Shown here: positions 26,484 through 36,081 of the stretch, one piece after another | Numbering within the stretch: position 1 is the first letter of the stretch | How the letters are laid out: each line of letters starts with the position of its first letter | Source of the DNA: Austwickia sp. TVS 96-490-7B | GTDB taxonomy: Bacteria; Actinomycetota; Actinomycetes; Actinomycetales; Dermatophilaceae | Assembly (NCBI RefSeq): GCF_019331795.1 | Contig: NZ_JAHPZL010000007.1 | Coordinates: 90,597-154,596 of the forward strand | DNA length: 64,000 nt | Direction: 5' to 3' | Notes under the pieces: model-generated | What the model was told of the DNA's origin: nothing | What the model saw: the letters and a program-made list of their open reading frames with translations, nothing else | Database searches by the model: none | Translations under genes and position numbers: made by a program

Positions 26484-27734
26484 GTGACCGCTGTACCGCC
26501 GTCGCGTCCCTTCGAGCAGACTGTTCCGAGCATGCTGGGCTCGCTCGAGCACATGGCTTTGAGTGAGCGTTTCGCAGCCCGAAACTATTTGCCTCTCCCC
26601 GTGGTGCTGCGTAGCGGATCCGGCGCCTGGGTGATCGATGTCGACGGGCGACGTTATCTGGATTGTCTGGCTGGGTATTCAGCGCTGAATTTTGGGCATT
26701 GTCATCCGCGGATCTTAGCCAGAGCTATGGAGCAACTGACTCGGATCACTTTGACCTCGAGGGCATTTCATCATGACCAGTTCGGCGCTTTCGTGACCGA
26801 CCTGGCTCGGTTGACTGGCAAGGAATCGGTGCTGCCGATGAACAGCGGCGCCGAGGCGGTCGAAGCCGCGGTGAAGGTGGCCCGCAGATGGGGCCGCCGA
26901 GTGAAGGGCGTCCCGGAGAACTCCGGGACGATCATCACGATGAGCGGGAATTTCCACGGTGGGACCACCAGCGTCGTCTCCTTCTCGACCGATGAGACGG
27001 TGCGGGCTGATTTCGGGCCGTTCACGCCCGGTTTTCGGCCGGTGCCCTATGGCAATCTGGCGATCCTGGACGCTGCGATGACCAGCGATGTGGTGGCGGT
27101 GATCCTGGAGCCCATCCAAGGCGAAGCCGGAGTGATCATCCCGCCGCCAGGCTACTTGCAGGCGGTCCGGGAGCTGTGCACCGCCCGGGGGGTGTTGATG
27201 ATTGCCGACGAGATCCAGTCCGGTCTGGGGCGTACCGGCCGACTATTCGCCTGTGATCACGAGCAGGTCGTTCCGGACGTCTATGTTTTGGGGAAATCCT
27301 TGGGGGGCGGGGTCGTTCCCGTGTCAGCAGTGGTGGCGGATAACCCGGTGATGTCGATGTTCACTCCGGGGTCTCATGCCTCCACCTTCGGGGGGAATCC
27401 GTTGGGGTGCGCAGTCGCTCATGAAGTGGTCGGGTTGTTGGCTGAGGGGGATCTCATTCGGCGTGGGGCGATGTTGGGGGAGCGCTTGGCTTCCGGGTTG
27501 TTCCCACTGATCGGACGGGGGCTGACCGAGGTGCGGATGCGGGGGTTGTGGGCCGGAATCGATGTGGACCCCTCGGTGGGTACCGCCCGAGCTGTCTCAG
27601 AAAGGCTTCTTCAGGCAGGAGTGCTGGCCAAAGAGACGCAAGGCTTCACATTGCGATTGGCGCCGCCGCTCGTCATCTCGGAAGCTGAGATCGATCTGCT
27701 CATCGATGCGTTGAGAACCGCGGTGTCAGGCTGA
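26484..27734 (+). CDS. rocD: Class III aminotransferase, ornithine aminotransferase-like
   Basis: A 416-residue PLP enzyme. LDCLAGYSALNFGHCHPRI, MNSGAEAVEAAVKVARRW, GNFHGGTTSVVSFS, ADEIQSGLGRTGR and LGKSLGGGVVPVSAV (PLP-binding Lys) match ornithine-oxo-acid aminotransferase. The GTG at 26484 has AGGAAAGGA about 8 nt upstream and is preferred over earlier in-frame ATGs. It stands alone between terminators; no arginase or proline genes are near, so the exact substrate is inferred. Confidence 0.88.
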   Translation: MTAVPPSRPFEQTVPSMLGSLEHMALSERFAARNYLPLPVVLRSGSGAWVIDVDGRRYLDCLAGYSALNFGHCHPRILARAMEQLTRITLTSRAFHHDQFGAFVTDLARLTGKESVLPMNSGAEAVEAAVKVARRWGRRVKGVPENSGTIITMSGNFHGGTTSVVSFSTDETVRADFGPFTPGFRPVPYGNLAILDAAMTSDVVAVILEPIQGEAGVIIPPPGYLQAVRELCTARGVLMIADEIQSGLGRTGRLFACDHEQVVPDVYVLGKSLGGGVVPVSAVVADNPVMSMFTPGSHASTFGGNPLGCAVAHEVVGLLAEGDLIRRGAMLGERLASGLFPLIGRGLTEVRMRGLWAGIDVDPSVGTARAVSERLLQAGVLAKETQGFTLRLAPPLVISEAEIDLLIDALRTAVSG

Positions 27735-28027
27735 TCGGCATAGGGACTTTCGGCACGATTCCAGTGCTGGAGCGAGGAATACCCGCAGGGACGATCTAGG
27801 ATTGAAGCGGCAGCAGGGCATGGGCGAAGGGAGCGGCGATGACATGTCGACGCACCGTCGGGGTTACCTCGCCCTTGTCTGGCGGCACCTACGGTGTCGA
27901 TACCGGCTGAGAAGTGCGACGGTCGGGTATGCCCACAGCCCCGGCCGGCGAGTCAAAGCAACCGGTATTCCGACCGCCGTGGGCACCGACAATCCGTAAT
28001 CCCACTAGAACAGGGCAGACTGCGCTC

Positions 28028-28759
28028 GTGGCTACTTCGACTGTGACTCCCTCTCGGCCGAGTCCGACCCATTCGTCCGTCTGGATGAAAATCGCGATGG
28101 CGATCTCGGGTCTGTACTTCGTCTTCTTCGTGCTGTTCCACATGTATGGGAACCTCAAGATCTTGTACGCCGGGGTGACCGGGTACGACGAGTACGCCCA
28201 TCACCTCCGGACGATGTTCGAGCCGATCCTTCCGTACCAGGGTTTCCTCTGGATCTTCCGTATGTCCCTGATCCTGGCGATCATCGTGCACGTCTGGTCG
28301 GCGTCCCAGCTGTGGCGTCGCGCCAAGCAGGCCCGTCCCGTCCAGTACGCCGCCACCCCGACCGTCAAGAAGGGCGTGTCCACCCTGGCCATGCGCTGGG
28401 GCGGTGTCGCGCTGCTGCTGTTCATCGTGTTCCACCTGCTGCAGTTCACGGTTGTGAAGTTCAACGTCAACACCGCTGTCCCGCAGAGCGACCTGATGAT
28501 CAACGGAGTGGAGAGCCCCGGCAAGCTGCTCATCGCCAGCTTCCAGGTGTGGTGGCTCTTCGTGGTCTACGCGATCGCACTGCTCGCTCTCGGTGTCCAC
28601 CTGAACCACGGCACGTGGAGCGCCATCCAGACGCTCGGCTGGACCAACACCGCGAAGTCCCGGGCCATCGCCAAGACGTGCGCCATGGCTATCGCAGTGG
28701 TCGTGGTGGTGGGCTTCCTGATCCCGCCGTTCCTGATCCTCGTCGGCGTCATCAAGTAA
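28028..28759 (+). CDS. sdhC: Succinate dehydrogenase cytochrome b558 subunit
   Basis: A 243-residue membrane subunit of the b558 type, with five hydrophobic helices and conserved His in FHMYGNLKI, VHVWSASQLW, FHLLQFT and GVHLNHG for haem b. It anchors the flavoprotein and iron-sulphur subunits encoded next. The GTG start is 6 nt after CAGACT (28016-28021), a leaderless arrangement. First gene of sdhCAB. Confidence 0.94.
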   Translation: MATSTVTPSRPSPTHSSVWMKIAMAISGLYFVFFVLFHMYGNLKILYAGVTGYDEYAHHLRTMFEPILPYQGFLWIFRMSLILAIIVHVWSASQLWRRAKQARPVQYAATPTVKKGVSTLAMRWGGVALLLFIVFHLLQFTVVKFNVNTAVPQSDLMINGVESPGKLLIASFQVWWLFVVYAIALLALGVHLNHGTWSAIQTLGWTNTAKSRAIAKTCAMAIAVVVVVGFLIPPFLILVGVIK

Positions 28760-28774
28760 GGGTTGATTCGACTC

Positions 28775-30784
28775 ATGACTGAACTGATCAACGGCCTCTA
28801 CCGTGAGGGTGAGCCGGTCAAGGACACCAAGGCCCCCGGTGGGCCGATCGAGCAGCGCTGGACCAAGCGCAAGTTCGAGGCCAAGCTGGTTAACCCTGCG
28901 AACCGTCGCAAACTGACCGTCATCATGGTGGGCACCGGTCTGGCCGGTGGTGCCGCTGCGGCCACCCTCGGCGAAGCCGGATACAACGTCAAGGTGTTCT
29001 GCTACCAGGACAGCCCGCGGCGCGCGCACTCCATTGCCGCGCAGGGTGGAATCAACGCCGCGAAAAACTACAAGGAAGACGGCGACTCGACGTTCCGTCT
29101 CTTCTACGACACCGTCAAGGGCGGTGACTACCGCGCTCGGGAAAACAACGTCTACCGACTCGCCGAGGTCAGCGCCAACATCATTGACCAGTGCGTCGCC
29201 CAAGGCGTCCCGTTCGCCCGCGACTACGGCGGCCTGCTGGACAACCGCTCCTTTGGTGGTGTCCAGGTCTCTCGCACCTTCTACGCCCGTGGCCAGACCG
29301 GTCAGCAGCTGCTGATTGGCGCCTACCAGGCGTTGGAGCGTCAGGTGAAGGGCCCGGACAACACGACCGGCACGGTCGAGATGTTCTCCCGCCACGAGAT
29401 GGTCGAGCTGATCGTCGTTGACGGTCGCGCTCGCGGCATCATCGCCCGTGACATGGTCACTGGTGAGGTCGAAACTCACCTCGCTGACGCGGTCGTCCTG
29501 GCCACCGGTGGATACGGCAACGTGTTCTTCCTGTCGACCAACGCGATGGGCTGCAACGGTACGGCGATCTGGCGGGCCCACCGCAAGGGCGCCTACTTCG
29601 GCAACCCGTGCTTCACCCAGATCCACCCGACCTGCATTCCGGTGCACGGCGACCAGCAGTCCAAGCTGACGCTGATGTCGGAGTCGCTGCGCAACGATGG
29701 TCGTATCTGGGTGCCTAAGCGCGCCGAGGACTGCGACAAGGACCCGCGTCAGATCGCTGAGGAGGACCGCGACTACTACCTGGAGCGGATCTACCCGGCC
29801 TTCGGCAACCTGGTCCCGCGTGACATCGCTTCCCGGCAGGCGAAGAACATGTGCGACGAAGGTCGCGGCGTCGGCCCAGAGGTCCTTGAGCGTGACCTCG
29901 ACGGCAACGAACGTCGTGTCCGCCGTGGCGTGTACCTCGACTTCGCCGACGCCATCGCCCGGCTCGGCAAGGACGCGGTGTCCGCCAAGTACGGCAACCT
30001 GTTCGACATGTACGCCGAGATCACCGGCGAAGACCCGTACAGCACGCCGATGCGGATCTACCCCGCGGTGCACTACACCATGGGTGGCCTGTGGGTCGAC
30101 TACGACCTGCAGTCCTCGGTGCCAGGCCTGTTCGTGACCGGAGAAGCCAACTTCTCCGACCACGGCGCCAACCGGCTGGGTGCATCTGCGCTCATGCAGG
30201 GACTGTCCGACGGATACTTCGTGCTGCCGAACACGATCCGCGATTACCTGGCTTCCGGGCCGTACCCCGCGGTCGACGCCAACCACCCTGCGGTGGTCGA
30301 AGCGGCGGAGAATGTCCGGGCCCGCCTGGCGCACTTCCTGTCCAGCAATGGCACCCGCTCCGTCGACAGCTACCACAAGGAGCTCGGCGCGATCATGTGG
30401 GAGTACTGCGGCATGGAGCGCAGCGAATCCGGGCTGAAGATCGCGATTGAGAAGATCCGCGAGCTCCGCAAGGAGTTCTGGTCCAACCTGCGGGTCCTCG
30501 GCAAGGCCGACGAGCTCAACCAGTCTCTGGAGAAGGCCGGGCGCGTCGCCGACTTCCTGGAGCTCGGTGAGCTCATGTGCATCGACGCGCTGCACCGCCG
30601 TGAGTCCTGCGGTGGTCACTTCCGCGCCGAGAGCCAGACAGAAGATGGCGAAGCACTGCGCCACGACGACCAGTTCTGCTACGTCGCGGCCTGGGAATGG
30701 GGCGGGGAGAACGAGGCCCCGGTCCTGCACAAGGAAGACCTGGTCTACGAGTTCATCGAGTTGAAGCAGCGGAGCTACAAGTGA
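28775..30784 (+). CDS. sdhA: Succinate dehydrogenase/fumarate reductase flavoprotein subunit
   Basis: A 669-residue FAD subunit. [22 protein letters not shown] is the FAD-binding Rossmann motif, [21 protein letters not shown] the covalent-flavin region, and [11 protein letters not shown] and [41 protein letters not shown] the substrate/FAD region. It follows sdhC by 15 nt and overlaps sdhB by GTGA. The b558 arrangement is typical of Actinomycetota and Bacillota. Confidence 0.97.
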   Translation: MTELINGLYREGEPVKDTKAPGGPIEQRWTKRKFEAKLVNPANRRKLTVIMVGTGLAGGAAAATLGEAGYNVKVFCYQDSPRRAHSIAAQGGINAAKNYKEDGDSTFRLFYDTVKGGDYRARENNVYRLAEVSANIIDQCVAQGVPFARDYGGLLDNRSFGGVQVSRTFYARGQTGQQLLIGAYQALERQVKGPDNTTGTVEMFSRHEMVELIVVDGRARGIIARDMVTGEVETHLADAVVLATGGYGNVFFLSTNAMGCNGTAIWRAHRKGAYFGNPCFTQIHPTCIPVHGDQQSKLTLMSESLRNDGRIWVPKRAEDCDKDPRQIAEEDRDYYLERIYPAFGNLVPRDIASRQAKNMCDEGRGVGPEVLERDLDGNERRVRRGVYLDFADAIARLGKDAVSAKYGNLFDMYAEITGEDPYSTPMRIYPAVHYTMGGLWVDYDLQSSVPGLFVTGEANFSDHGANRLGASALMQGLSDGYFVLPNTIRDYLASGPYPAVDANHPAVVEAAENVRARLAHFLSSNGTRSVDSYHKELGAIMWEYCGMERSESGLKIAIEKIRELRKEFWSNLRVLGKADELNQSLEKAGRVADFLELGELMCIDALHRRESCGGHFRAESQTEDGEALRHDDQFCYVAAWEWGGENEAPVLHKEDLVYEFIELKQRSYK

Positions 30785-31518
30785 AAATCACTCTGAAGAT
30801 CTGGCGTCAGGCGGGCCCGCACGCCCAGGGGAAGCTGGCCACCTACCAGGTGGACAACATCTCGCCCGACATGTCCTTCCTCGAGATGCTCGACCAGCTC
30901 AATGAGGACCTGAACGCGCGTGGTGAAGAGCCAGTGGCTTTTGACAGCGACTGCCGTGAGGGCATCTGCGGCATGTGTGGCGTGGTCATCAACGGCCGCC
31001 CACACGGCAAGAAGGGTGTCACCACCTGTCAGCTGCACATGCGCAACTTCAACGATGGCGACGAGGTCATCGTGGAACCATGGCGGGCTACCGCCTTCCC
31101 GGTGTTGCGTGACCTGGTCGTCGACCGGAACGCGCTGGACCGGATCATCGGTGCGGGCGGCTTCATCTCCGCGAACACTGGTTCAGCACCTGAAGCGAAC
31201 TCACTTCCGGTCGGTAAAAACCTAGCGCTCCGTTCTTTCCATGCGGCTGAGTGTATCGGCTGTGGCGCGTGTGTCGCGGCCTGTCCGAACGCTGCCGCGA
31301 TGCTCTTCATGGGTGCCAAGGTGACGCATCTGGGTCTGTTGCCCCAGGGCCAGCCGGAGCGATGGACCAGGGTCAAGGCGATGGTCAAGCGGCACGACGC
31401 CGAGGGCTTTGGTGGCTGCACCAACGTCGGCGCCTGCGCCGATGCGTGCCCGAAGGAGATCCCGATGGACATGATTTCCTTCCTGAACAAAGACGTACGT
31501 CGGTCGTCTGTGCACTGA
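30781..31518 (+). CDS. sdhB: Succinate dehydrogenase/fumarate reductase iron-sulphur subunit
   Basis: A 245-residue subunit with three cluster sites: [16 protein letters not shown]...CQLH for 2Fe-2[14 protein letters not shown] and [16 protein letters not shown] for the 4Fe-4S and 3Fe-4S clusters. It passes electrons from FAD to the membrane haem/menaquinone. The start overlaps the sdhA stop, and a strong terminator follows. Confidence 0.97.
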   Translation: MKITLKIWRQAGPHAQGKLATYQVDNISPDMSFLEMLDQLNEDLNARGEEPVAFDSDCREGICGMCGVVINGRPHGKKGVTTCQLHMRNFNDGDEVIVEPWRATAFPVLRDLVVDRNALDRIIGAGGFISANTGSAPEANSLPVGKNLALRSFHAAECIGCGACVAACPNAAAMLFMGAKVTHLGLLPQGQPERWTRVKAMVKRHDAEGFGGCTNVGACADACPKEIPMDMISFLNKDVRRSSVH

Positions 31519-31545
31519 CCTGACTCGTCTCACACGTTCGATCCA

Positions 31546-31579
31546 CCGAGGCCCACGCTGAAATCAGCGTGGGCCTCGG
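31546..31579 (+). terminator. Terminator after sdhCAB
   Basis: CCGAGGCCCACGCTG and its exact complement form a 15-bp stem around AAAT, followed by TGTCCTTT. It marks the left edge of the accessory JmjC island. Confidence 0.88.
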
Positions 31580-31689
31580 TGTCCTTTATCTCGATACATT
31601 GACTGTTCGATGATGAGGCTGTGCTGATTGTCCTCGTTACTAACATAGAAGAACGAAGGTGAACAGCTGGGGATTTAGACGCTCCTGAG

Positions 31690-32210
31690 ACTTGAGTGTG
31701 GCTTTATGGGGTGGGTCTATTGGCGAGGAGCAGGCAAGGTAGGGGAAGTTGCCGCGGTTGGGGAAACCTCGGACGATGCGTTGGTGGAGCTTAATGAGAC
31801 CATTGTCAGCTTCGGTGCCACCGTTGGATGCCCCGTCGGCGTCGATGTATGCGAGCAGGGGTCCAGCCCACTGCGCTTCAGGATGTGACCGAGTCGACGG
31901 ACATTCAGGATGGGACAGGCAGTCAGGATCCTCGGGAGTCGTTGCACCGCGGCCTTGCCCTGGACGAGGGTGGGGTGTGGGACAGGGCCCGCACGTCCTG
32001 GGCGACCTGCCGGGAGACCGCGAGTTCCATGTTGGACTTATGCGCGGTGAACACTGCTGTGAGGTCAGCGAGTTGGTGGTCGGTGGGGTTCTCGATGCGC
32101 GCGCAGAAGCATTCGCGCGTCGTGCGAGGGGTCGCTCCTGCTGTCACGGTGTCCCTGGGTGTCCTGCTGCACGCGGCGACGCCTTCCAGTTCCCCACCGC
32201 CGGACACTTC
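31690..32210 (-). pseudogene. ISL3-type transposase remnant
   Basis: The minus strand reads HQLADLTAVFTAHKSNMELAVSRQVAQDVRAL, RLGHILKR and, in a shifted frame, LLAYIDADGASNGGTEADNGLI followed by RIVRGFPNRGNF. This is the C-terminal region of ISL3-family transposases (DGASNGGTEA and the RGFxNRxN motif). Several frameshifts and a missing N-terminal half make it inactive. It lies at the junction between the sdh operon and the JmjC island. Confidence 0.7.
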
Positions 32211-32864
32211 GCCGCACTCATATGCCTGTCACGACGCCGCTGTGACGTCCTGTTCACCAGGATCATGGAAAGAAGATTCTTACCGAGCATCCGCTCCGAC
32301 CCTATAACCATCACGTATGCCCCTCACCGCTTGACGAGAGACATAGAGACACATCCACACACGGCCCGATCACTCCGCTTTGCGTAACCCACACTTAAAT
32401 CCACAAGAGCCGGGTAGCCAGAGAAACAAAGGCAAACTATATCATCTCCACTCCATCACAAACCTGGATTAGGCGTGCATCAAAATTTCACTGACTTCAT
32501 CCTTCAAAATGGTTCTACGGACTGTGATTTTGCCCACTTGGCATAACGCCGCTTCAAGTTCTAGACGAAGTCTTTGCTATGAGTTTGCTCATTTATGACT
32601 CTTGTTCGCCTATCTTATCGAATAAGGGGGTATTCACGGGCGGGTCGTCCGACTTCTAACCGCTCGTGAATAACGCCCAAAGAAGAAATAGGCAACCAAC
32701 GGAGTCTTCGCTTATCTAGTATTTCTAATATGCCCTAAAAGCAGAACGTGCAGTAAAAGCATTATTCGGTGCGGAAAAAGATGGTCCAGGCAAGCTTGCA
32801 GCAAAACAAGCTCTGTTCTAAAGAGATCAGTTACTATCAGAACTCATCAAGGAGAATGAAAGCC
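32211..32864. other. Low-GC stretch without a recognisable gene
   Basis: Base composition drops sharply here, marking entry into foreign DNA. It contains a deleted repeat copy (32626-32678) and only short frames; one reads KALFGAEKDGPGKLAAKQALF before a stop, which may be the tail of a lost gene. GGAG at 32851-32854 serves the first JmjC gene. Confidence 0.5.
32626..32678. repeat. Internally deleted copy of the 112-bp element
   Basis: GGGGGTATTCACG, a shortened left end, is joined directly to the right part (GGGTCGTCCGACTTCTAACC...CTCGTGAATAACGCCC) seen in the copies at 4634 and 35061. The central part is missing. Confidence 0.75.
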
Positions 32865-33904
32865 GTGAAACAGTTTCTTCCTGAAGGCGACATTGATGCA
32901 ATCAAATCGAATTGGGGTCGAAGTTTAACGCATTTTAGGTTAAATGAATCGCTAGGTTCATGGGATCAACAAACTGTCATCGATTTAATTTCAAGACCTT
33001 CTTATTTTGAAAAATTCCCTGTCTTTGCTCGCAACCATAAAGAGGAATTAAATGGGCGGCTTCACGATCTCTGTTCATGCATTGAAGCGATTAACTTAGG
33101 TTGTAGTCTCCAATTGCGAAATATAGAAGGAGCCCTAAGTGTATTTAACCCTATTAATTGCCTCGCTAGTGAGCTAGAAAAATTAGGTAAATTACCGCTC
33201 TCCACCATCACATTATTCTATACCCCCCCGGGAGAAAAAGCGCTTCCTATGCACTCAGGGCGTTATTCACGAGGCATTTCCAGGTCATTCTTGGCTACCA
33301 GCCAAGTCGATAGAGCTCGAGTCGGGTAATGACGGCAATGATATCGGGGAGTTCTGTGAGTCTGCCTCGATGTCTAACCCAATGATCTCAAAGCGGCCGA
33401 TGTTTTTATATATGTGTATGGCGACAGGTGTGTATCGATTGTTTCCCGGAGTGTAGGGGGTGGGTCGCTAACGCCTCGTGAATAACGCCCTCAGATGAGA
33501 CAGAAGTAATTGCGATACAAATATCTGGGAGTAAAATCTGGAAGATCGACGGTTATAGACACATATTAAAACTTTCACCAGGTCAAGGACTATATATTCC
33601 ATCCGATGTGATGCATGAAGTTGTTAGTTCTGCAGATGAAGCATCAATCAGCCTAGCCATAGCATTTAGCAATATCACGATTGGCGAAATTTTGACAACT
33701 GCACTCAAAACCCAAATTGGAGACGAATTGTACTATAAGCCTGTCTCGGCACGATTCACTCAAGGTGATCCTGAATCATTATTAAGCACATCGATATCAC
33801 AACATTTCCAAGAATGTTTTTCAGATACACATTTGATGAAGTCAGCTCTAAAATTAGCGCAATCAAAGTGGATTTATTCCGAAAATCTCATTCCAAAAAA
33901 CTGA
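32865..33904 (+). pseudogene. JmjC/cupin-like oxygenase 1, interrupted by a 233-bp element
   Basis: Removing the element at 33258-33490 and one TCA restores a single 267-codon frame, VKQFLPEGDIDAIKSN ... to ENLIPKN. The junction reads ALPMHS|DETEVIAIQISGSKIWKI, matching HFDENHVFTLQISGTKVWRF of the next protein. The insertion therefore separates H130 from D132, two of the three expected iron ligands; the third is H172 in DVMHEV. Translation now stops at 33329. The GTG at 32865 is preferred (GGAG 10 nt upstream). The intact ancestor would be an Fe(II)/2-oxoglutarate oxygenase of the JmjC/cupin_4/8 type. Low GC suggests recent transfer. Confidence 0.8.
33258..33490. repeat. 233-bp non-autonomous element inserted in JmjC gene 1
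   Basis: Ends GGGCGTTATTCACGAGGC and GCCTCGTGAATAACGCCC, flanked by TCA duplications (33255-33257, 33491-33493). Its right 112 bases are identical to 1-112. The minus strand of its left part could encode ELPDIIAVITRLELYRLGW before a stop, possibly the tail of the parent transposase. Confidence 0.93.
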
Positions 33905-33918
33905 AAGGAAATACCGAT

Positions 33919-35049
33919 ATGCTTCCTGAGTTAATTGAGTTCTCTAACCTCAATCTCAGTAACATTGTTGAATCATCAGAAGAATGGTGGGATAAGTCTG
34001 TAGTTTTATGGAAAAAGTGCGCTTCCCCCCAAATATTTAATTACAAACTATTCGAAAGTCTTCTCAACATGCCAGTTCCATATAATGAAAAAAATATAAG
34101 ACTAGCATCATGGCCCAGAACTGATAATTCAATTAATAATGATATAGTAGTACTTAGTCCTCGTGAACTATTGTTAAATATATCTTATGGTAAATCAATT
34201 GTACTTAATCATATGGACCGATATTTATATCAAAATCATGAGCTTATGGAATTATATAGAGATCTTTCAATGCACACAGGTACTGTAGCCCATGCAGGGC
34301 AGCTTGCCGCTTTTTATACTCCTGAGTCATCACAAGCATTTGGTAGTCATTTTGATGAAAATCACGTATTCACCTTGCAGATAAGTGGTACTAAAGTATG
34401 GAGATTCGGCGTAGAAGATGCTATAAACGTAAATTTATCAAGTGGTGATGTCTTGTATGTTCCGTACGGATTACACCATGAAGTTTTGACTACAGCGGAG
34501 CCAAGTCTCTCAGTGGCAATTATCCTTGAAGCACCAAGCCGTTCTTGGTTCAATGGTGAAATGGCTGCCAGAACTGCATATTTATCAGCTTCAGAAGGAG
34601 TAAAAGGAAGTATAGGTTCTGACTGGATGCATCTGCCTTCAGGGTTTAATGAAATCCCAATTTGCCAAATTGAACCCAAATTATTACACCAAACACAAAA
34701 CTCTCTAATAGGAGAAATATGGGAGGGGTTGCCATGTAATTATTATGATTTTTTCGCAGATTCATATTCAAGATCTAGCTCTCAATCAAGTCTATTTACA
34801 AAATATAGTTTAAGATTAGGCAATCGTGCTGATATTTATTCAATAAATGAAGATTGGTACATCAGGTCTCCTGGGCTCAGTCCGGTGTTGTTGCCAAATC
34901 GCTACAAACAAGTCTGGAAATCGCTTGCAGTTGATAAAAAGGCGACATTGCAGTGCAGTCTCAATGATTCTCATGAATTAAATAAGTTATTAAATCATTT
35001 GCGCATTGGCGCCTACTTGTATGCGGATGGAGAATACTATGATAAATAG
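33919..35049 (+). CDS. JmjC/cupin-like oxygenase 2 (intact)
   Basis: A 376-residue protein with GAAAGGAA 8 nt before the ATG. The double-stranded beta-helix core is visible: H144-x-D146 in FGSHFDENHV, LQISGTKVWRF, then GDVLYVPYGLHHEV with the distal His (H186 or H187). This is the metal triad of JmjC/cupin_4-type Fe(II)/2-oxoglutarate hydroxylases, some of which hydroxylate protein side chains (ribosomal oxygenases, FIH). Helical parts lie on both sides. It is the only undamaged JmjC gene of the three and lies upstream of a repeat peptide gene, so peptide hydroxylation is the likely role. Strongly AT-rich compared with the host. Confidence 0.78.
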   Translation: MLPELIEFSNLNLSNIVESSEEWWDKSVVLWKKCASPQIFNYKLFESLLNMPVPYNEKNIRLASWPRTDNSINNDIVVLSPRELLLNISYGKSIVLNHMDRYLYQNHELMELYRDLSMHTGTVAHAGQLAAFYTPESSQAFGSHFDENHVFTLQISGTKVWRFGVEDAINVNLSSGDVLYVPYGLHHEVLTTAEPSLSVAIILEAPSRSWFNGEMAARTAYLSASEGVKGSIGSDWMHLPSGFNEIPICQIEPKLLHQTQNSLIGEIWEGLPCNYYDFFADSYSRSSSQSSLFTKYSLRLGNRADIYSINEDWYIRSPGLSPVLLPNRYKQVWKSLAVDKKATLQCSLNDSHELNKLLNHLRIGAYLYADGEYYDK

Positions 35050-35050
35050 T

Positions 35051-36052
35051 ATGGAGATCAGGGCGTTATTCACGGGGGTTTTACCCCCTTAAGGAGAGTT
35101 AGAAAACCTGCAGGTCACAGGCCCTTGCAGCGGGCGGGTCGTCCGACTTCTAACCGCTCGTGAATAACACCCTCAGTAAAATTTCAGCCAATTTTGAGTC
35201 GAGTCGCATGTCACACTTTGCTATTGATCCGTCATTTATAAATAGCGTCATTGAAGAGTTTAGTCTCGATGCAAAGGAAGGCTTATATGATTTCTTGAAA
35301 AACAGAATGCGCGAGCTACTTTATTCAAAGAGGTAAGTAGTGTTGATGTACAAGAAGTTGTTAATGTGCGAGATTTAAGTTGGCAGGATATCACTTCGGG
35401 CACATTGGTTATTGAAGATATAGGTAAATGCAGTATGCAAATTCAAGAAGTTGCTGGCTGGCTTCATCATAATCTAGGTTATGCAAATGATGCTGGGTCG
35501 GTCGCTTTGACTATCACGGCTCCTAATCACACGGTCCCTCTTCATTACGATGGCTGCGAAGTCTTAACTTTACAGCTCACCGGTGAAAAAAAATGGTCAG
35601 TTGGCCGCGCCTATGAAGTTGATTGGCCCGATAGAGCCCTTTTTCTAAACTCACGTGATTCTGGGGCGCGCGATGGTAATCAACCGCCGAAGATATCACT
35701 TCCAGCGAATTTTTATTCCATCAATGAACTTGATGAATTTATTTTGACTGCAGGGTTTGGGGTGGCATTGCCGAGGGGGTGGTGGCACAGTACTAAAGCG
35801 GGAAATCCCAATAGAACAGGCGTAAGCGCGGGATTAATATTCAAGATTCCATCGCTATCCCTAGCTCAAAGAATCACACCTTTAATCGGCGATGAGTTAT
35901 CCAGGATTCCTAATTTCAGACGCCCATATTTGACGGGTGGAAAAAGTCGACACGGCTTGTTAGATGGAGGTGATGCTGCATCATTGATTCAAGTCGTCTC
36001 TAACATTGCTAATTCTTTGTGTTATGAGACGTCTATAGAGTTGTCTGAGTAG
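35051..36052 (+). pseudogene. JmjC/cupin-like oxygenase 3, broken by an element and a frameshift
   Basis: Removing the element at 35061-35172 with one TCA gives MEISKISANFESSRMSHF in frame from the ATG at 35051, one base after the stop of gene 2. Near 35311-35330 the frame must shift by -1 to pass from KNRMRELLY to FKEVSSVDVQEVVNVRDL. The core follows: VPLHYDG (HxD), LTLQLTGEKKWSV and PRGWWHST for the distal His. A shorter product from the GTG at 35366 (228 aa) would keep the whole metal triad and might still be made. Related to, but clearly diverged from, genes 1 and 2. Confidence 0.72.
35061..35172. repeat. 112-bp MITE-like element in JmjC gene 3
   Basis: Same length and nearly the same sequence as 4634-4745, with one change in the right terminal repeat (AACACCC for AACGCCC). 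TCA duplications flank it (35058-35060, 35173-35175). It sits after codon 3 of the third JmjC gene. Confidence 0.9.
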
Positions 36053-36081
36053 ATCAGAGATGATTAGAAGGAGTCTAGTAG

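Noticed and set aside
27953-30730. 925-codon open frame on the minus strand
   Set aside because: It lies antisense to sdhC and sdhA and results from high third-position GC; the plus-strand proteins carry all family motifs.
31749-32387. Plus-strand frame of 212 codons
   Set aside because: It is antisense to the ISL3-type transposase remnant, whose DGASNGGTEA motif shows the true strand.
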